Source: Leptobrachium leishanense
Taxonomy: Eukaryota > Chordata > Amphibia > Anura > Megophryidae
NCBI GenBank assembly: GCA_009667805.1
Contig: CM019066.1
Coordinates: 6,572,001-6,636,000, forward strand
Direction: 5' to 3'
DNA: 64,000 nt
Shown here in pieces: positions 11,017 to 22,591 of this stretch. The notes beneath the pieces were generated by a model, which was not told where the DNA came from, ran no database searches, and saw only the letters and a program-made list of their open reading frames with translations. Each line of letters opens with the position of its first letter. The stretch's first letter is position 1. The translations under genes and the position numbers were made by a program.

Positions 11017-12147
11017 TAGACATGTGCATTCGTTTTAGTACTAAAACGATTTAGTCCGAATTTTGGGATAATTTAGTTTTCGTATGACTCAAGAGAAACG
11101 AAACTGCTCAGTACAAAAACGAAAGAAACTAAAATAAAATGCACTACATTTTAGTGTCAGTCCTTTTTGTGATATTACATTGCTGAGTGAAGGAGACCAG
11201 CAATGAAGAGTGCAACATCCGAAGTTCTGCACCCTCCACATGCCAAAATGCAGTAGTATGTTTTATACAGAGAGGGGCATTAATTAATGCAGGAGGATGT
11301 TCTATACATTATAAGAGAGGGGTATTAATGCAGTAGGATGTTTTATACATTATACAGAGAAAGGTATAAATTGAGGAGAATGTTCTATACAGAGAGGGAC
11401 ATTAATTAATGCAGGAGGATGTTCTATATATTATCTATATATTATACAGAGAGGGGTATTAATTAATGCAGGTGGATGTTGTATACATTATACAGATAGG
11501 GGTATTAATTAATGCAGGAGGATGTTCAAAACATTATACAGAGAGGATCCTTTTGTTCTCAGCCCTTTAAATCCAGTGGCTGTGAGCGCGGAGATCGGCT
11601 GCTTGTTACATTATCTCTCAGTACAATGTATCAGGCTCAGCTGTTACAGTAACTGACTGTAACAGCGCTCAGAGTTTCAGTAAAACAAGGAAATAATATT
11701 GTTCTAACCTCTTATATATAAAAATATTATTTACTAGTTTTACTGAAACTCTGAGCGCTGTGATGAGCAGCAGTCAGTTACTGTAACAGCTTTGCCTGAC
11801 ACGGGCAGTATTACAATGTTGGTGCTAACTTAACCAGAGCTGTTATAAACTGAAATCCTCCATAGGCTATAATGGCTCTGGAAAGTTTACAAACAGCTCT
11901 GGTTAAGTTAGCACCAACTATGTAATATGGCCCACATTGTGCTGAGAGTGAGAGATACTGTAACAAGCATTGATCTCAGCCCTCTGAGGAGCCACTACAA
12001 TAGTAATTGTATCCATTGGTTTTCGGATGAATGAAATTAGTTTTCATACTAAAGAACTGAAAACGAATTTCTTTAGCAACTAAATAAATTGCATTTTAGG
12101 ACTAATCCATTAGTTCAAAACGAAATTTTGTGCTGTGCACATGTCTA
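11017..12147. mobile_element. Non-autonomous hAT element, 1131 bp
   Basis: The ends TAGACATGTGCA and TGCACATGTCTA are inverted repeats. The 8-bp duplication TGAATTAT is at 11009-11016 and 12148-12155. No protein is encoded. The terminal parts are rich in 'cgtttt' and 'actaaaac'. Two internal hairpins are present: 'agctgttacagtaactgact' near 11640 pairs with about 11794, and 'ttggtgctaacttaaccaga' near 11819 pairs with about 11920. Confidence 0.9.
11245..11545. repeat. Tandem repeat, about 50-65-bp unit, inside the hAT element
   Basis: The blocks 'attaattaatgcaggaggat', 'gttctatacattata' and 'cagagaggggtatt' recur about six times with variable spacing. Confidence 0.8.
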
Positions 12148-12491
12148 TGAATTATACATATTGCAGGGCAGCACTTTTCCTTGTGCTCTCCTCTGCATGA
12201 AATAGTAACACGTGTCCAGGAAAACGTGGCCAATCCGGTAATTCTTGCTAAATGACGCATTGTTCAATAGAGTCATATCGGAGTAAAATCAACCAAATTT
12301 ATAAACACACATTAAATTTCCATGGAACGAGATTCTTAAACCATCGATTGTTTAGGTTTTATTAAAAACACATTAAACCTTGCTGCTTAGAGAACAACAT
12401 CATTTCATTTTTTGAGTAGATAAATTGGTGTATACAAATATTACTTAATGATGTAGAGAGATCTTCCCAGAGGTGGTTCACGTCCTCCTTA

Positions 12492-12652
12492 GGCTCGTGT
12501 CAGATGAGCGCACTGATCACGTCCGTGTTGCCGCACATTTGTACGTCCGTTATAGCATATAATTATGACCAATGGAGCCCCACACACAAAGTACGTCCGC
12601 AGGTAACTGCGGACGCATAACGGACACGGAAAAACGGACGCAGGTTAGGCAA
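12492..12652. mobile_element. Harbinger-type MITE, family A, left fragment
   Basis: It starts after TTA with GGCTCGTGTCAGATGAGCG and stops in the middle of the element at 'ggttaggcaagaa', where a family F fragment begins. Confidence 0.8.
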
Positions 12653-12926
12653 GAAACAACAAAAAATCATGAAAATGCATGGGAATAATAATAAAAAAGA
12701 TCTTATGAATAATAATAAAAAAGATCAGTTACAGAATAAAAAAAACACCATCGAAAAAATAAATTCGGAGTCAACAATTTCACCAAACAAATCCAGAAAA
12801 TGCCTAAAAAAATTCTAAAAATAAAAAGACTTTTTGCTGAAAATGAAAAGAATAAATGGTTGAATAAAAAAAAATAGTAAAATTGGGATTTTTTTCCCAT
12901 TAAATCCTATGGGATTCGCCTGTATA
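12653..12926. mobile_element. Family F fragment, reverse orientation
   Basis: It contains 'gttacagaataaaa', 'cctatgggattcgcctgt' and A-rich parts shared with the interior of family F. Both termini are missing. Confidence 0.6.
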
Positions 12927-13371
12927 GGCCCGTGTCAGATGAGCGCACTGATCACGTCCGTGTTGCCGCACATTTGTACGTCCGTTATAGCATATAATTA
13001 TGACCAAAGGAGCCCCAAAGTACACAAAGTACGTCCGCACTGAACTGCGGACGCATAACGGACACGGCAAACGGACACAGGTTAGGCAAGAACGTAAATC
13101 CGCTAGAACGGACGCACAGAGTGCGCTGCGTCTGCAACGTCCGCATAGCTTTGTGTGTGAGTGATGGAATGTAGTCAGACGGACTGCATTTATACGTCCA
13201 GCATTTTTGACGGACAAAATGTTTTTTCATATTAATTTATTTTCCCTGCTACATCAGTCAAAAAAACCGTCAGTCACAAAAACGAACTATGTGGCCACTA
13301 CCTTGTCGTCAGTCAGAAAGTACGTCCGTTGTGCATGGACGCACAGTGCGCTCAGACTGCGTTCGTCAGCC
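12927..13371. mobile_element. Harbinger-type MITE, family A, copy 4
   Basis: The left end GGCCCGTGTCAGATGAGCG and the following 100 bp are nearly the same as in the fragment at 12492. The right end GTTCGTCAGCC is followed by TTA. Confidence 0.8.
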
Positions 13372-13374
13372 TTA

Positions 13375-14474
13375 ATCAAGCAATAAGGTAAACGCAGAAG
13401 ATGAAGTCCTCTATCGATATAAAGCAAATAATTCGCAGTGGTAAGAAATAAACAAAGGAACTTCAATCAGTGAAGTTGACAGATTCCCTGAGGGAATAGG
13501 CATCTATATTGTACTTTCGTGTAGAAGACAGCTCTTGGAAAGATGTTATATCTGGAGGAATGAGCTATCCACCAGCCGATGTGGGTTCTGATGGTGACCC
13601 AATCACAGGAGACCGCCAGGGTCCCAAAGAATAAAAATATTTATTCAACATAAATAGATAAAATACAATGCTAGGAGCATAAACGCCCGACGCGTTTCGT
13701 CTGGATCACCAGACTTTTTCAAGGGCAGTATCAACCAGTAAAATAAAAAAATAAAAAGTGTAAAAGTAATATTCCCCTCTATGTCTATATATTCCCCAAG
13801 TCCTTCCTGATTGGATCTTGCTTAAATGCCAGTGTTTCCTCATTTAATTTTTCTATGGTTTTTAATTTATCTATTTTAAACAAAAACACAACACGGAATT
13901 ATTTCTGAAGGATTTACGCGGTTCCCTATTTGTGTCATGAAACTTCAGCCTTGAAATAAATTTCTCCCTGAGAAGATGTTAATGGGAACGGCCTGATGTA
14001 ATTAAAAGATAATTTACGTGCAGGGACTTGAAATTAAAAATAACAGGGGTGCTGTTACTAATGCTATACTTAGTTATTAAAGCGTTATGTTCGGCAGAGA
14101 GGCTTAAATACAGAAAACCTTATAAACATTCATGTGCAGTGTATCCTATATTAAATGGGAAACACGGAGACGGGTGCACCAGAGATAAATGTCTTCCAAG
14201 GTCTGCGCATCCCAAAAGCACTCTGGACTTTGGAGACCACCAAGGTTCTTTATTGCGAAAGCAACCATTATGATGCAGTGCTCTACATAAAAGGAGGTAC
14301 GTTTCCTGAAACTCCTCTCATTTAATTTCCTCTCATTTGTTCACTATCTATGACAAAAACTTTGGATTTGGGTTTATATGAATCACCTTGTATTTCAATG
14401 ATTTTATTCTTACCTTTTTGGATCTAGATCTATTGACATCCACACAAAGGGCTGTCGTCAGAAATCTTGCGGTG
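13375..14474. other. Interval without a recognised gene
   Basis: The stretch holds a hammerhead-like motif at 13685-13726 with an A/T-rich neighbourhood ('aaaaatatttattcaac'), probably the remnant of a foldback retroelement. An 81-residue frame at 14028-14273 has a hydrophobic start but matches nothing I know. No splice or promoter signal is convincing. Confidence 0.5.
13685..13726 (-). ncRNA. Hammerhead-ribozyme-like motif, degenerate
   Basis: On the minus strand the order is stem I GCCC, core TTGAAAA plus A, stem II GTCTGG-TGAT-CCAGAC (perfect 6 bp), GAAA, palindrome CGCG, cleavage triplet GTC, and GGGC closing stem I. The CUGANGA core has C3-to-U and G8-to-A changes and one extra A before stem II. 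These should abolish activity. The order of parts is that of the motifs at 38041 and 62218. Confidence 0.5.
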
Positions 14475-15205
14475 CCTTTTATTATTATTATTATTCTTTA
14501 TTTATAAAGCGCCAGCATATTCCGCAGCGCTGTACAATAGGCACAGTATAGACAGGGTTACAATACATTGAACAACATTTGACAAACAGTACAGGAGGAG
14601 ATGAGGGCCCTATTCCCTTAGTAACTCACAATCTAGGAGGGTTGGGGATGGAAACAGGAGGAGAGGACTGTAAGGTGAGAGTGATTGATGGTTGCGTCCG
14701 TGAGTTGGGTGGTAGGCTTCCCTAAATAGGAACGTTTTAAGGGAGCGTTTGAAGGAAGAGAAGTTAGGGGAAAGTCTGACAGTACGAGGGAGAGCGTTCC
14801 AGAGAGTGGGGGCTGCGCGTGAGAAATCCTGCAGTCTATCATGGGAAGAGGTGATGCGGGGAGAAGCTAGGCACAGGTCACTGTTTGACCTTAGGGAGCG
14901 GGCTGGGGTGTATTTGGTGATTAGTGAGGACAGGTAGTGGGGAGCTGAGTTAGTGAGGGTTTTGTAGGTAAGGATAAGGATTTTGAACTTAATTCTGCAG
15001 TGGATGGGGAGCCAATGAAGGGACTCGCAGAGGGGAGCGGCAGAGACAGAGCGGCGGGTGAGGTGAATTAGCCTGGCGGAGGCGTTCAGGATGGATTGTA
15101 GGGGGGAGAGGCGGGACAGAGGGAGGCCAGATAAGAGATTATTGCAATAGTCGAGTCGGGAGATTACCAGGGCGTGTATGAGTTGTTTTGTGGTGACAGC
15201 GGTAA
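14475..15205 (-). mobile_element. CR1/L2-like LINE, 3' end
   Basis: On the minus strand a coding part is followed by a 3' untranslated part, then 'gcgctttataaataaag' and a run of ATA/TAA triplets, the microsatellite-like tail of L2/CR1-type LINEs. The 5' side is truncated at about 15205, where a Tc1 element begins. Shorter pieces of the same 3' end are at 41183-41322, 46888-47008 and 63243-63425. Confidence 0.82.
14610..15205 (-). CDS. LINE reverse transcriptase, C-terminal fragment (open)
   Basis: Reading 15205 to 14610 gives about 198 codons without a stop until TAG at 14610-14612. The frame has no ATG. Recognisable motifs are SRLDYCNNLL, ASARLIHLTRR, SLHWLPIHCRIKFKI, TLWNALP and SFKRSLKTFLF. 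These are the thumb and C-terminal segment of CR1/L2-clade reverse transcriptases, which copy LINE RNA into the genome. The catalytic F-A-D-D part is missing because of 5' truncation. Confidence 0.82.
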
Positions 15206-15863
15206 GAAATGGCCGAATTGCCTTACTTGACCACTAGTAAGGGTCCATGTCTATTTCCCAAAGACAACCTCTGGATATGACGCCAAGCATGTTCACTCAA
15301 CTTCTTTGGTCGACCATGGCGAGGCCTGTTCTGAGTGGAACCTGTCCTGTAAAACTGCTGTATGGACTTGGCCACCGTGCTGCAGCTCAGTTTCAGGGTC
15401 TTGGCAATCTCCTTACAGCCTCGGCCATCTTTATGTAGAGCAACAATTCTTTTTTTCAGATCCTCAGAGAGTTCTTTGCCATGTGGTGCCATGTTGAACT
15501 TCCAGTGACCAGTATGAGAGAGTGAGAGCGATAACACCAAATTTAACACACCTGCTCCCCATTCACACCTGAAACCTTGTAACGCTAATGAGTCACATGA
15601 CACCGGGGAGGGAAAATGGCTAATTGGGCCCAATTTGGACATTTTCACTTAGGGGTGTAGTCCCTTTTGTAGGCAGTGGTTTAGACATTAATGGCTGTGT
15701 GTTGAGTTATTTTGAGGGACAGGAAATTTACACTGTTATACAAGCTGTACATTCATTACTTTACATTGTAGCAAAGTGTCATTTCTTCAGTGTTGTCACA
15801 TGAAAAGATATAATAAAATATTTACAAAAATGTGAGGGGTGTAGTCACTTCTGTGAGATACTG
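15206..15863 (-). mobile_element. Second Tc1-like transposon, 5' end fragment
   Basis: The end CAGTATCTCACAGAAGTGA (minus strand) is at 15863. An inner copy of the site 'aggggtgtagtcccttttgt' is near 15651, again giving an IR/DR arrangement. The other half of the element is missing; the left junction is with the LINE. Confidence 0.85.
15223..15492 (-). pseudogene. Tc1-like transposase, N-terminal fragment
   Basis: The frame starts at the ATG at 15492 (MAPHGKELSEDLKKRIVALH) and gives about 85 residues with helix-turn-helix segments (CKEIAKTLKLS) and the GRPKK linker. It then loses similarity and stops at 15223. All catalytic residues are gone. It belongs to a different Tc1 lineage from the copy at 1-912. 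Confidence 0.85.
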
Positions 15864-16419
15864 TGTGTGTGATAGATACATATGAACATGTGCATATGAT
15901 CATACAAGCCTGAACACCCAACCTTCATTTACAATAGGTGGAGATGGAAATGCAATTGCTCAAAAGGTAACAGAGAATCCATTATTCTTCAGATGGTTAG
16001 TTATTACATAAAAAAATGGATATAAGACAGAAATCTCAGAATTCTTTCACTTTTCACTTCACACGTATCTTCATTCTGCAATGGTGACAGACCCAGACCA
16101 GGGGCTTGACTCTTGAGCCTGTCTGTGCATATACAGCAAATTGGTTATTCCAGCTGGAAGAAAAAAACTCCATTTATTACAATCTCATTTCTTATTAGCC
16201 TTAAGAAAGACAAGTCGGTCACATTCATCCTTTCTAAGGGTTAGCTTATCCATGATACAAAGTCTCTCGATATATTTCTGGTAAAGCAGAGGCTTATTCT
16301 TCATTCCTGCAATTCCTACTGGAATTATTTTTAGAGATATTAGAAACAAGGTCAGTCTCAGAGAATTTACATACAAAAAACACGATTGTAAAAGGAATTT
16401 TTCTTACAACTTAAGGGGG
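15864..16419. other. Interval without a recognised gene or repeat
   Basis: A/T-rich sequence begins with a short TG run next to the Tc1 end. I see no coding frame, RNA gene or repeat boundary. Confidence 0.4.
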
Positions 16420-17124
16420 AAAGACCCCATTCAGCGAGCACCAAAATTGGCCATGAAATTGCACGGAATGATGAATTTTCCCATATGGTGCAATTATGTG
16501 GTCATTCGGCTATTCAGAAAGCTGGCAAATCGCCAAATATTGGCAAATTGCCAGCGAAATATGGTGTCTTCCAGCGGCAGTGAAATCCCCATAGAGCAGT
16601 AATGGTTAATCTTTTCAGAGACAACAAACAGCTGTGAAAAGTTGTCGAAATGCCCTGATTATCGGTGGTTTCATTCGCCAGGCTTAAACAGGCATAGGTT
16701 TCAATGTAAATAAAAAATTCCCTTTTTTTCCTAAAATATTTATCCAACTGTTTATTCTTTTCATTTGCAGCAAAACGTTATTCCGTAACAGACCTTTTTA
16801 TTATTATTCACAGGACCTTAGATATTTCCAGGCACGTTCATTCACGCCTTTTAAAAGTTGTTATTTTTTTCTTTACCCCTGTTCGGCGTCTGGTCAGCTT
16901 TTTTTGGATGCGTTCGGCAGTCTGTTTGTTGGGTCGATCCAGCGTTTTTTCAGATTGAGTCGGTGGTTTGCAGATGCGTTCGACGGGTTTATCGGCAGCG
17001 TTCTGTGCATCAATTCGACGCACTTTGGGAAGCCTGCAGTGAATGCTGAATTCACCATAGGGTCGGCGAATTAAGGATGACGGAGAAAGAGCACTGGAAT
17101 TTCGCTGCTCTCTGAATAATCCCA
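16420..17124. mobile_element. Family F repeat, copy
   Basis: The ends are 'cccattcagcgagcacc' and 'gctctctgaataatccc'. The internal 'ttccgtaacagacctttt' block is shared with the other copies. Confidence 0.72.
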
Positions 17125-17566
17125 TTAGATTTGGTCTAATTGATAGGATGTAAGATTTTCCTAATGTCATCCTAAATAAAAATGGAAAACTCCAATAATC
17201 ACTGAACTCACTGGAATCAGAATGCCAAGAACTCCATTTTTAAAAAAAATTACATTTATCTATTTCTGTAAAGCCCGTGTTCTGGGACATTATTATAAGG
17301 TGGGCATATGATGAGCGCATACTTAAAGATATCCTGGGATTTAAGAGCTTTTAATGTCACTGTACCACATAGGAGCAATTAAATCCTGTGTATATACACC
17401 AGAGAATTCCTCAGCATGGATATCTGACGTTTACTTTCTTGTACCAACCTCAAGGGTTAAAAAAATTATGGATTTTGCTTTAAATTCATCTTATTATTTG
17501 GAATTCATAAAAAAAAAATTTGAATTCATTTTACAATTGCCCCATGCTGAGTCAGGTTCATATAGG

Positions 17567-18380
17567 TCAGTGTTTCCCAACCTGGATTCCTCAGGTCCCA
17601 CTAACATGCCAGATTTTAAGGTTTGTCTTAGGGAAATGCAGACTGAGGCTTGCCATCCACTGGGTCCATAGACGTCCGACTAGTCCCACAACACAGAGGA
17701 GATTCAACCCTTTTCCAATCCTCCAACTTCCATCGAATGACTTTTGTGCGACTACATCAGACTAGCGATCTTTCCCATTTGGATGGGATTTGTCAGACAA
17801 AGTCGACCGACCTGTTACAGCAAATGCCCTGATTTTCAGTGGTTCTGTTTGAGAGGAAAAAAAAGGGCGTATCCCATAGGATTCAATGTAAAGTTTATTC
17901 TTTTTATATTCATCAAAAAGTCTTTTTTATTTATTTTTCCGAACATCTTCTTGTATTTTTGTTTTTTTAAACAACATTTTTGATTCCCAATATTTTTTAA
18001 AAAGGAGTTTTTTTAATTTAATTCTGTAACAGACCTTTTTGATTTTTTTTTAAAGGACCTTTTTTATTACTATTCACACACATTTTAAATGCAATTTTTA
18101 TTGGTTTAAACACCTATTAGAAGAATAGCAGAGTTCCGTGTTTTTTTTTCTTCTGCAGTACGACATTCAGCAGTCCCTCCGTTGGACGACCTGGGTCATC
18201 CATAGTCACTTGCCGTGGATGACCCAGATCATACAAAAAAGGTGTCCGTAGTCAGACGACCAAGTTGGTCATCCGACTACAGACCCAGTGGATGGTAAGC
18301 CTTAAAGTTGCAATCACTGAGCAGCAAATCCTATCACCTGTGCTGTGTTTCAGATATCTGGCCAACCTGGCCTGACAAGG
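17567..18380. mobile_element. hAT-type MITE with CAGTGTTTCCCAACCTGG end, split
   Basis: The left part (17567-17672) and right part (18287-18380) match the intact copy at 42842-43020. The middle carries an insertion whose borders mirror each other (CCATCCACTGGGTC on the left, GACCCAGTGGATGG on the right) and which contains a family F fragment at about 17814-18182. Confidence 0.7.
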
Positions 18381-18616
18381 TTAACACAAAGAAAAAACTG
18401 ATAAGGTGGCCTTGGTCTGGCACATGAGAGGTCCACATAAACATATAAACAAGCAGAGGTCTGCAACACGGAGCCAGGTTATCAGACAAGCCAGGGTCAT
18501 GGAGCAGTGAAATACGGAAAAGTCAATATACCAAAGAAGAAGACAAATACCACATGTTCAGTCATGAAATATATCAGGAACGTGCTAAGGAGTAACTGAA
18601 AAAAATGACAAGGCAA

Positions 18617-19534
18617 CTTCCTGAAAACCAGGAAGCCGTAAATACCCTATCTTCCTGAAAACCAGGAAGCCGTAAATACCCTAACTTCCTGAAAACCAGT
18701 TAGCCGTAAATACCCTAACTTCCTGAAAACCAGTTAGCCATAAATACCCTAACTTCCTGAAAACCAGGAAGCCGTAAATACCCTAACTTCCTGAAAACCA
18801 GTTAGCCGTAAATACCCTAACTTCCTGAAAACCAGGAAGCCGTAAATACCCTAACTTCCTGAAAACCAGGAAACTGTAAATACCCATACTTCCTGAAAAC
18901 CAGGAAGCCGTAAATACCCTAACTTCCTGAAAACCAGTTAGCCGTAAATACCCTAACTTCCTGAAAACCAGGAAGCCGTAAATACCCTAACTTCCTGAAA
19001 ACCAGGAAGCCGTAAATACCCTAACTTCCTGAAAACCAGGAAGCCGTAAATACCCTAACTTCCTGAAAACCAGGAAGCCGTAAATACCCTAACTTCCTGA
19101 AAACCAGGAAGCCGTAAATACCCTAACTTCCTGAAAACCAGGAAGCCGTAAATACCCTAACTTCCTGAAAACCAGGAAGCCGTAAATACCCTAACTTCCT
19201 GAAAACCAGGAAGCCGTAAATACCCTAACTTCCTGAAAACCAGGAAGCCGTAAATACCCTAACTTCCTGAAAACCAGTTAGCCGTAAATACCCTAACTTC
19301 CTGAAAACCAGTTAGCCGTAAATACCCTAACTTCCTGAAAACCAGTTAGCCGTAAATACCCTAACTTCCTGAAAACCAGGAAGCTGAAAATACCCTAACT
19401 TCATGAAAACCAGGAAGCCGTAAATACCCTAACTTCCTGAAAACCAGGAAGCTGAAAATACCCTAACTTCATGAAAACCAGGAAGCCGTAAATACCCTAT
19501 CTTCCTGAAAACCCGGAAGACGTAAATACCCTAA
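18617..19534. repeat. Minisatellite, 27 units of exactly 34 bp
   Basis: Every unit starts CTTCCTGAAAACCAGGAAG or its variant ending CAGTTAG and continues CCGTAAATACCCTAA. Units begin at 18617 and every 34 bases up to 19501, with no length change. The start of the common unit is a dyad (CTTCCTG, loop AAAAC, CAGGAAG wholly or partly pairing). Variant units are interspersed, and units 23-26 form a two-unit higher-order repeat (gctgaaaa followed by cttcatg). Confidence 0.97.
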
Positions 19535-22500
19535 CTGGGAACCATATTGGCGGGGAGGCGAGAAGTGCAGAACTCCCAGGCTCTGTCCCCTCCAGACATA
19601 TTTTTGTCAATGCACAACACCGAGAATGTCAGAACAATGCACCCCCCATTGACACTCCATCAGAACAGATGCAAAACAGGAGTCTCCTTCGTCGCTGGTC
19701 AGATGGGAGACCCGACAAAGCACAGAGAGCTCTACGAAACACCAAAGGGCGTAACAGAAAGATGGCTCTGCTTTGTGAGCTCCTTCCATTATGAGCAGAA
19801 AAGAGGGTTTTTTCATCTGTTGGTTCTGTCTTGCCCTCTTGATATTCAGGATATAATTCTGTAATGACATAGATGGTATTTGACCAGAGTTTTGACTGCT
19901 GTCGGTGCGCTCATAAATCCTGTTTTGACTTATTTGCACAATAAACTGACATTCAGCGACATGCTATTTCTAATATTTGCCGATGTTGGATTAAATGAAA
20001 TCTCTTGGCACTTTGGTCTCTTCACTTCCCCCATGTCTTGCATCAATACTCGCTCAGAAAGTGCTCTCGAGTCAAGACAAGAGCAGCAGTAAATGGATTC
20101 TACCGGCCGGATGAAAACCAGCATCGTCCTATTAGTCACATTTCTCATTAGCCGGGAAATAAAGGCTTTTACATTCAGACTTTCCAAGTATCTGCTCATC
20201 GCACAGCCCTTATTCCGCAGCTGGGATGGATCACATCTTGTAGTGTTACCACCTGGATTTGAACTGTATCTCATTGTTTTTTTTACATTTCCCTAAGCAT
20301 CTTTGTGGCAGCGACATTCACTGTAGTTCCTAAATGCTGTAAAATATCATCAATGTTGCAAGTACAGTGAGCTCTGGCTATCCAGAGAAGTAAAAGTCGG
20401 AAATAGATACGCACAACGTTACCAACCAGGGCCGGCTCTAGTGTTTACGGTGCACGGTAAAATGCGGGTCCACTTTTTTCATAGGAATGAAGGTGACTGA
20501 ATGTGATGGGAATAGGAGGCTGAGTAACGTGGTTGTCATAGAGATTGATGAGGGTGTGTGGCTGGAGTGAACTAGGAGTGGATTTGTGGTTGGGTGAGTG
20601 ACGTAGGAGCGAGAGCGTTAACAGGAGGGGTTTGTGAGGGGTCTTTGTGAGACCCCCGGTGAACTTCTAAGATAGACAGGTACTGCGAATACGTTGCTTA
20701 GAGATACCAAGGACTATTAAGCATGAGGACCATTCGTAGATGTTATGGCACGGATTGGAATCTGACCAGCAGCATGCCAGTGCCTGGGCTGTGACATGCC
20801 AGAGGTCAGGGATGGACAATCCTGGAAAGCCCTGTCTGGTGTAGTAAATAATCACCATGAATGATTTTATATGCCCACTATCATTCTTCCATGAAAGATA
20901 CCCAATAACTACCACTAAAGACTGACGCGACCTGCTACTGCACCTGACATACCTTTCAGATACATGACATCACTCCTGGCGGGCATGCTAAGCAGCTACA
21001 CACCAAAACCACCACCACAAACCGGCACGCATAAAGAGATACAGTATATGGCAAAAACACGGCATCTCTCTGGGTTTGCACACCTGGCAGACATTTTCAC
21101 CTACACACACAGTCATCCCGGTTTGAGCTCAGGTAGCCGTTGCTGCTCGTCTCGGGTGAGCTGTGATGCGGGGAGTCTCTGCCCTTGCAGCAGATCCTCC
21201 CAGTGCCCCCTGACTGGGTTGTCCAGCTCTGGCTACCCGGTGCCCACTTCCACGCCCCCCCCCGGTTGGGCTCACAGGGAGTAACTGCTGCTTTTCTCCA
21301 TTTGCATTACTGGGGAATATACTTCGGTGAGGAGGTAGTGGGGATCAACATTGAACACCAATAGAAATGATAGTGGACAACTTCAACCGAAATAGCGGTG
21401 GTAAACATGGTGAAATCTATGCTAAATAACTTTGGCAAACTATGGTGGAAAGCCCACAGAGAACTAAGCTGGACAACTGCAGCAGGAAATACAGTGGAAA
21501 AGATCAGTAGAATGGTGAAATCTATGGTTGACGTTCAGGGGTCAAGTCCTAAAAAAAATAAGTGTGGCAACTCACCAATCTTTCTGTCCATTCCAGTCTT
21601 AAAGATTACTGAGCGCTGCAGCAGCTGCCGCGCTTCTTTATGCATGACAATGTCATTCCTGCGCCAAACACTGAGAAATTTCATTCCCATGCATTCCCAA
21701 TGTACTTAAATCTGGGAAAAACTCTTAAATATAGACGGTTTTATAAAATTGTGTCTAAGTTCTCTCCTGCTAAAATAGTGAGGGAACTGCGTCCCCAAGC
21801 GTTCCTGGAGAACTTTACCCCTGTTGACGTTCCATAAATTAACCAGTTTCACTGTAGTTGATCCTCTGTAGTTCAGCCAATTAAACACCATTCCTTCAAA
21901 GAAACAATGTTGCTTGGTGCATAATAACCAGTGATAATGGCCAAAACAAAATCTGATTACCTACTGCACACCTGATCTGCTGCAACACTGCAGGGACACA
22001 TTGTATTTCATTCTTCATTGTTAAAGGAAATATCCTAGTGACATTTCACACCTAGGGCATGTCTTTTTAATCTGAATAGCTTTCAAAAGTGTTTTTTTTT
22101 AAATTTATTTATTTGTTTTATGTTTTTTTTTTTTCTTTCAACCTCCCAAAAAAATGCACTTAAACTTGCACTTTGATACACATCCAAATTGCGCGTGAGC
22201 CAGTTGTATGACGGCAGTGGAATCCGAGGCAGATGGTAACACAATTTTCGATAGGGGCACTCTACCAATTTTGTAACGGCAGTGGCCTTGGAACAAAAAC
22301 AAAAAAGCCCACTTTTTTGTCTTTACTTTTACATGATCTCAGTGCATGAGGAAGTGAATTATACAGCACCATTGTTCTCTTTTCTAATTGAAAGTAGACA
22401 AAAGACACGGCTTTACAACAAAAAGGAGATCATTATTTAAGATTCTCTATTTCCTTTGCACATTGTACAAGGTCATATTTGGTATCATAGGAAAGGCCAG

Positions 22501-22591
22501 ACTCTGACTTTTCCAGTGACACCGCACCTCACCTTGTGGTTGTTGGGTCCGTGATACCAAGATCCAAAGGCCTGTCAGGGGTTGCAATCGT
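19535..22591. other. Three kb without a recognised gene or repeat
   Basis: The frames in this stretch (for example 19547-19864 and 20964-21284) match no family I know and lack splice context. A short 'agggccggctctag' segment near 20427 may be an old repeat end. Otherwise this looks like unique sequence. Confidence 0.4.

Larger units (their letters stand above)
10845..12240. mobile_element. TA-target MITE, copy 4, split by a hAT insertion
   Basis: The left part (10845-11016) and right part (12148-12240) together make one MITE of about 265 bp. The 11017-12147 segment is a younger insertion with its own target duplication. Confidence 0.85.

Noticed and set aside
14028..14273. 81-residue frame with hydrophobic start
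   Set aside because: No known family, no splice context and weak codon pattern; the signal-peptide look may be chance.
18617..19534. CRISPR-like array
   Set aside because: Repeat and 'spacer' parts are the same in almost all units and the context is vertebrate; it is a minisatellite.
19547..19864. 105-residue frame next to the minisatellite
   Set aside because: No recognisable domain; the antisense strand is open for a similar length.
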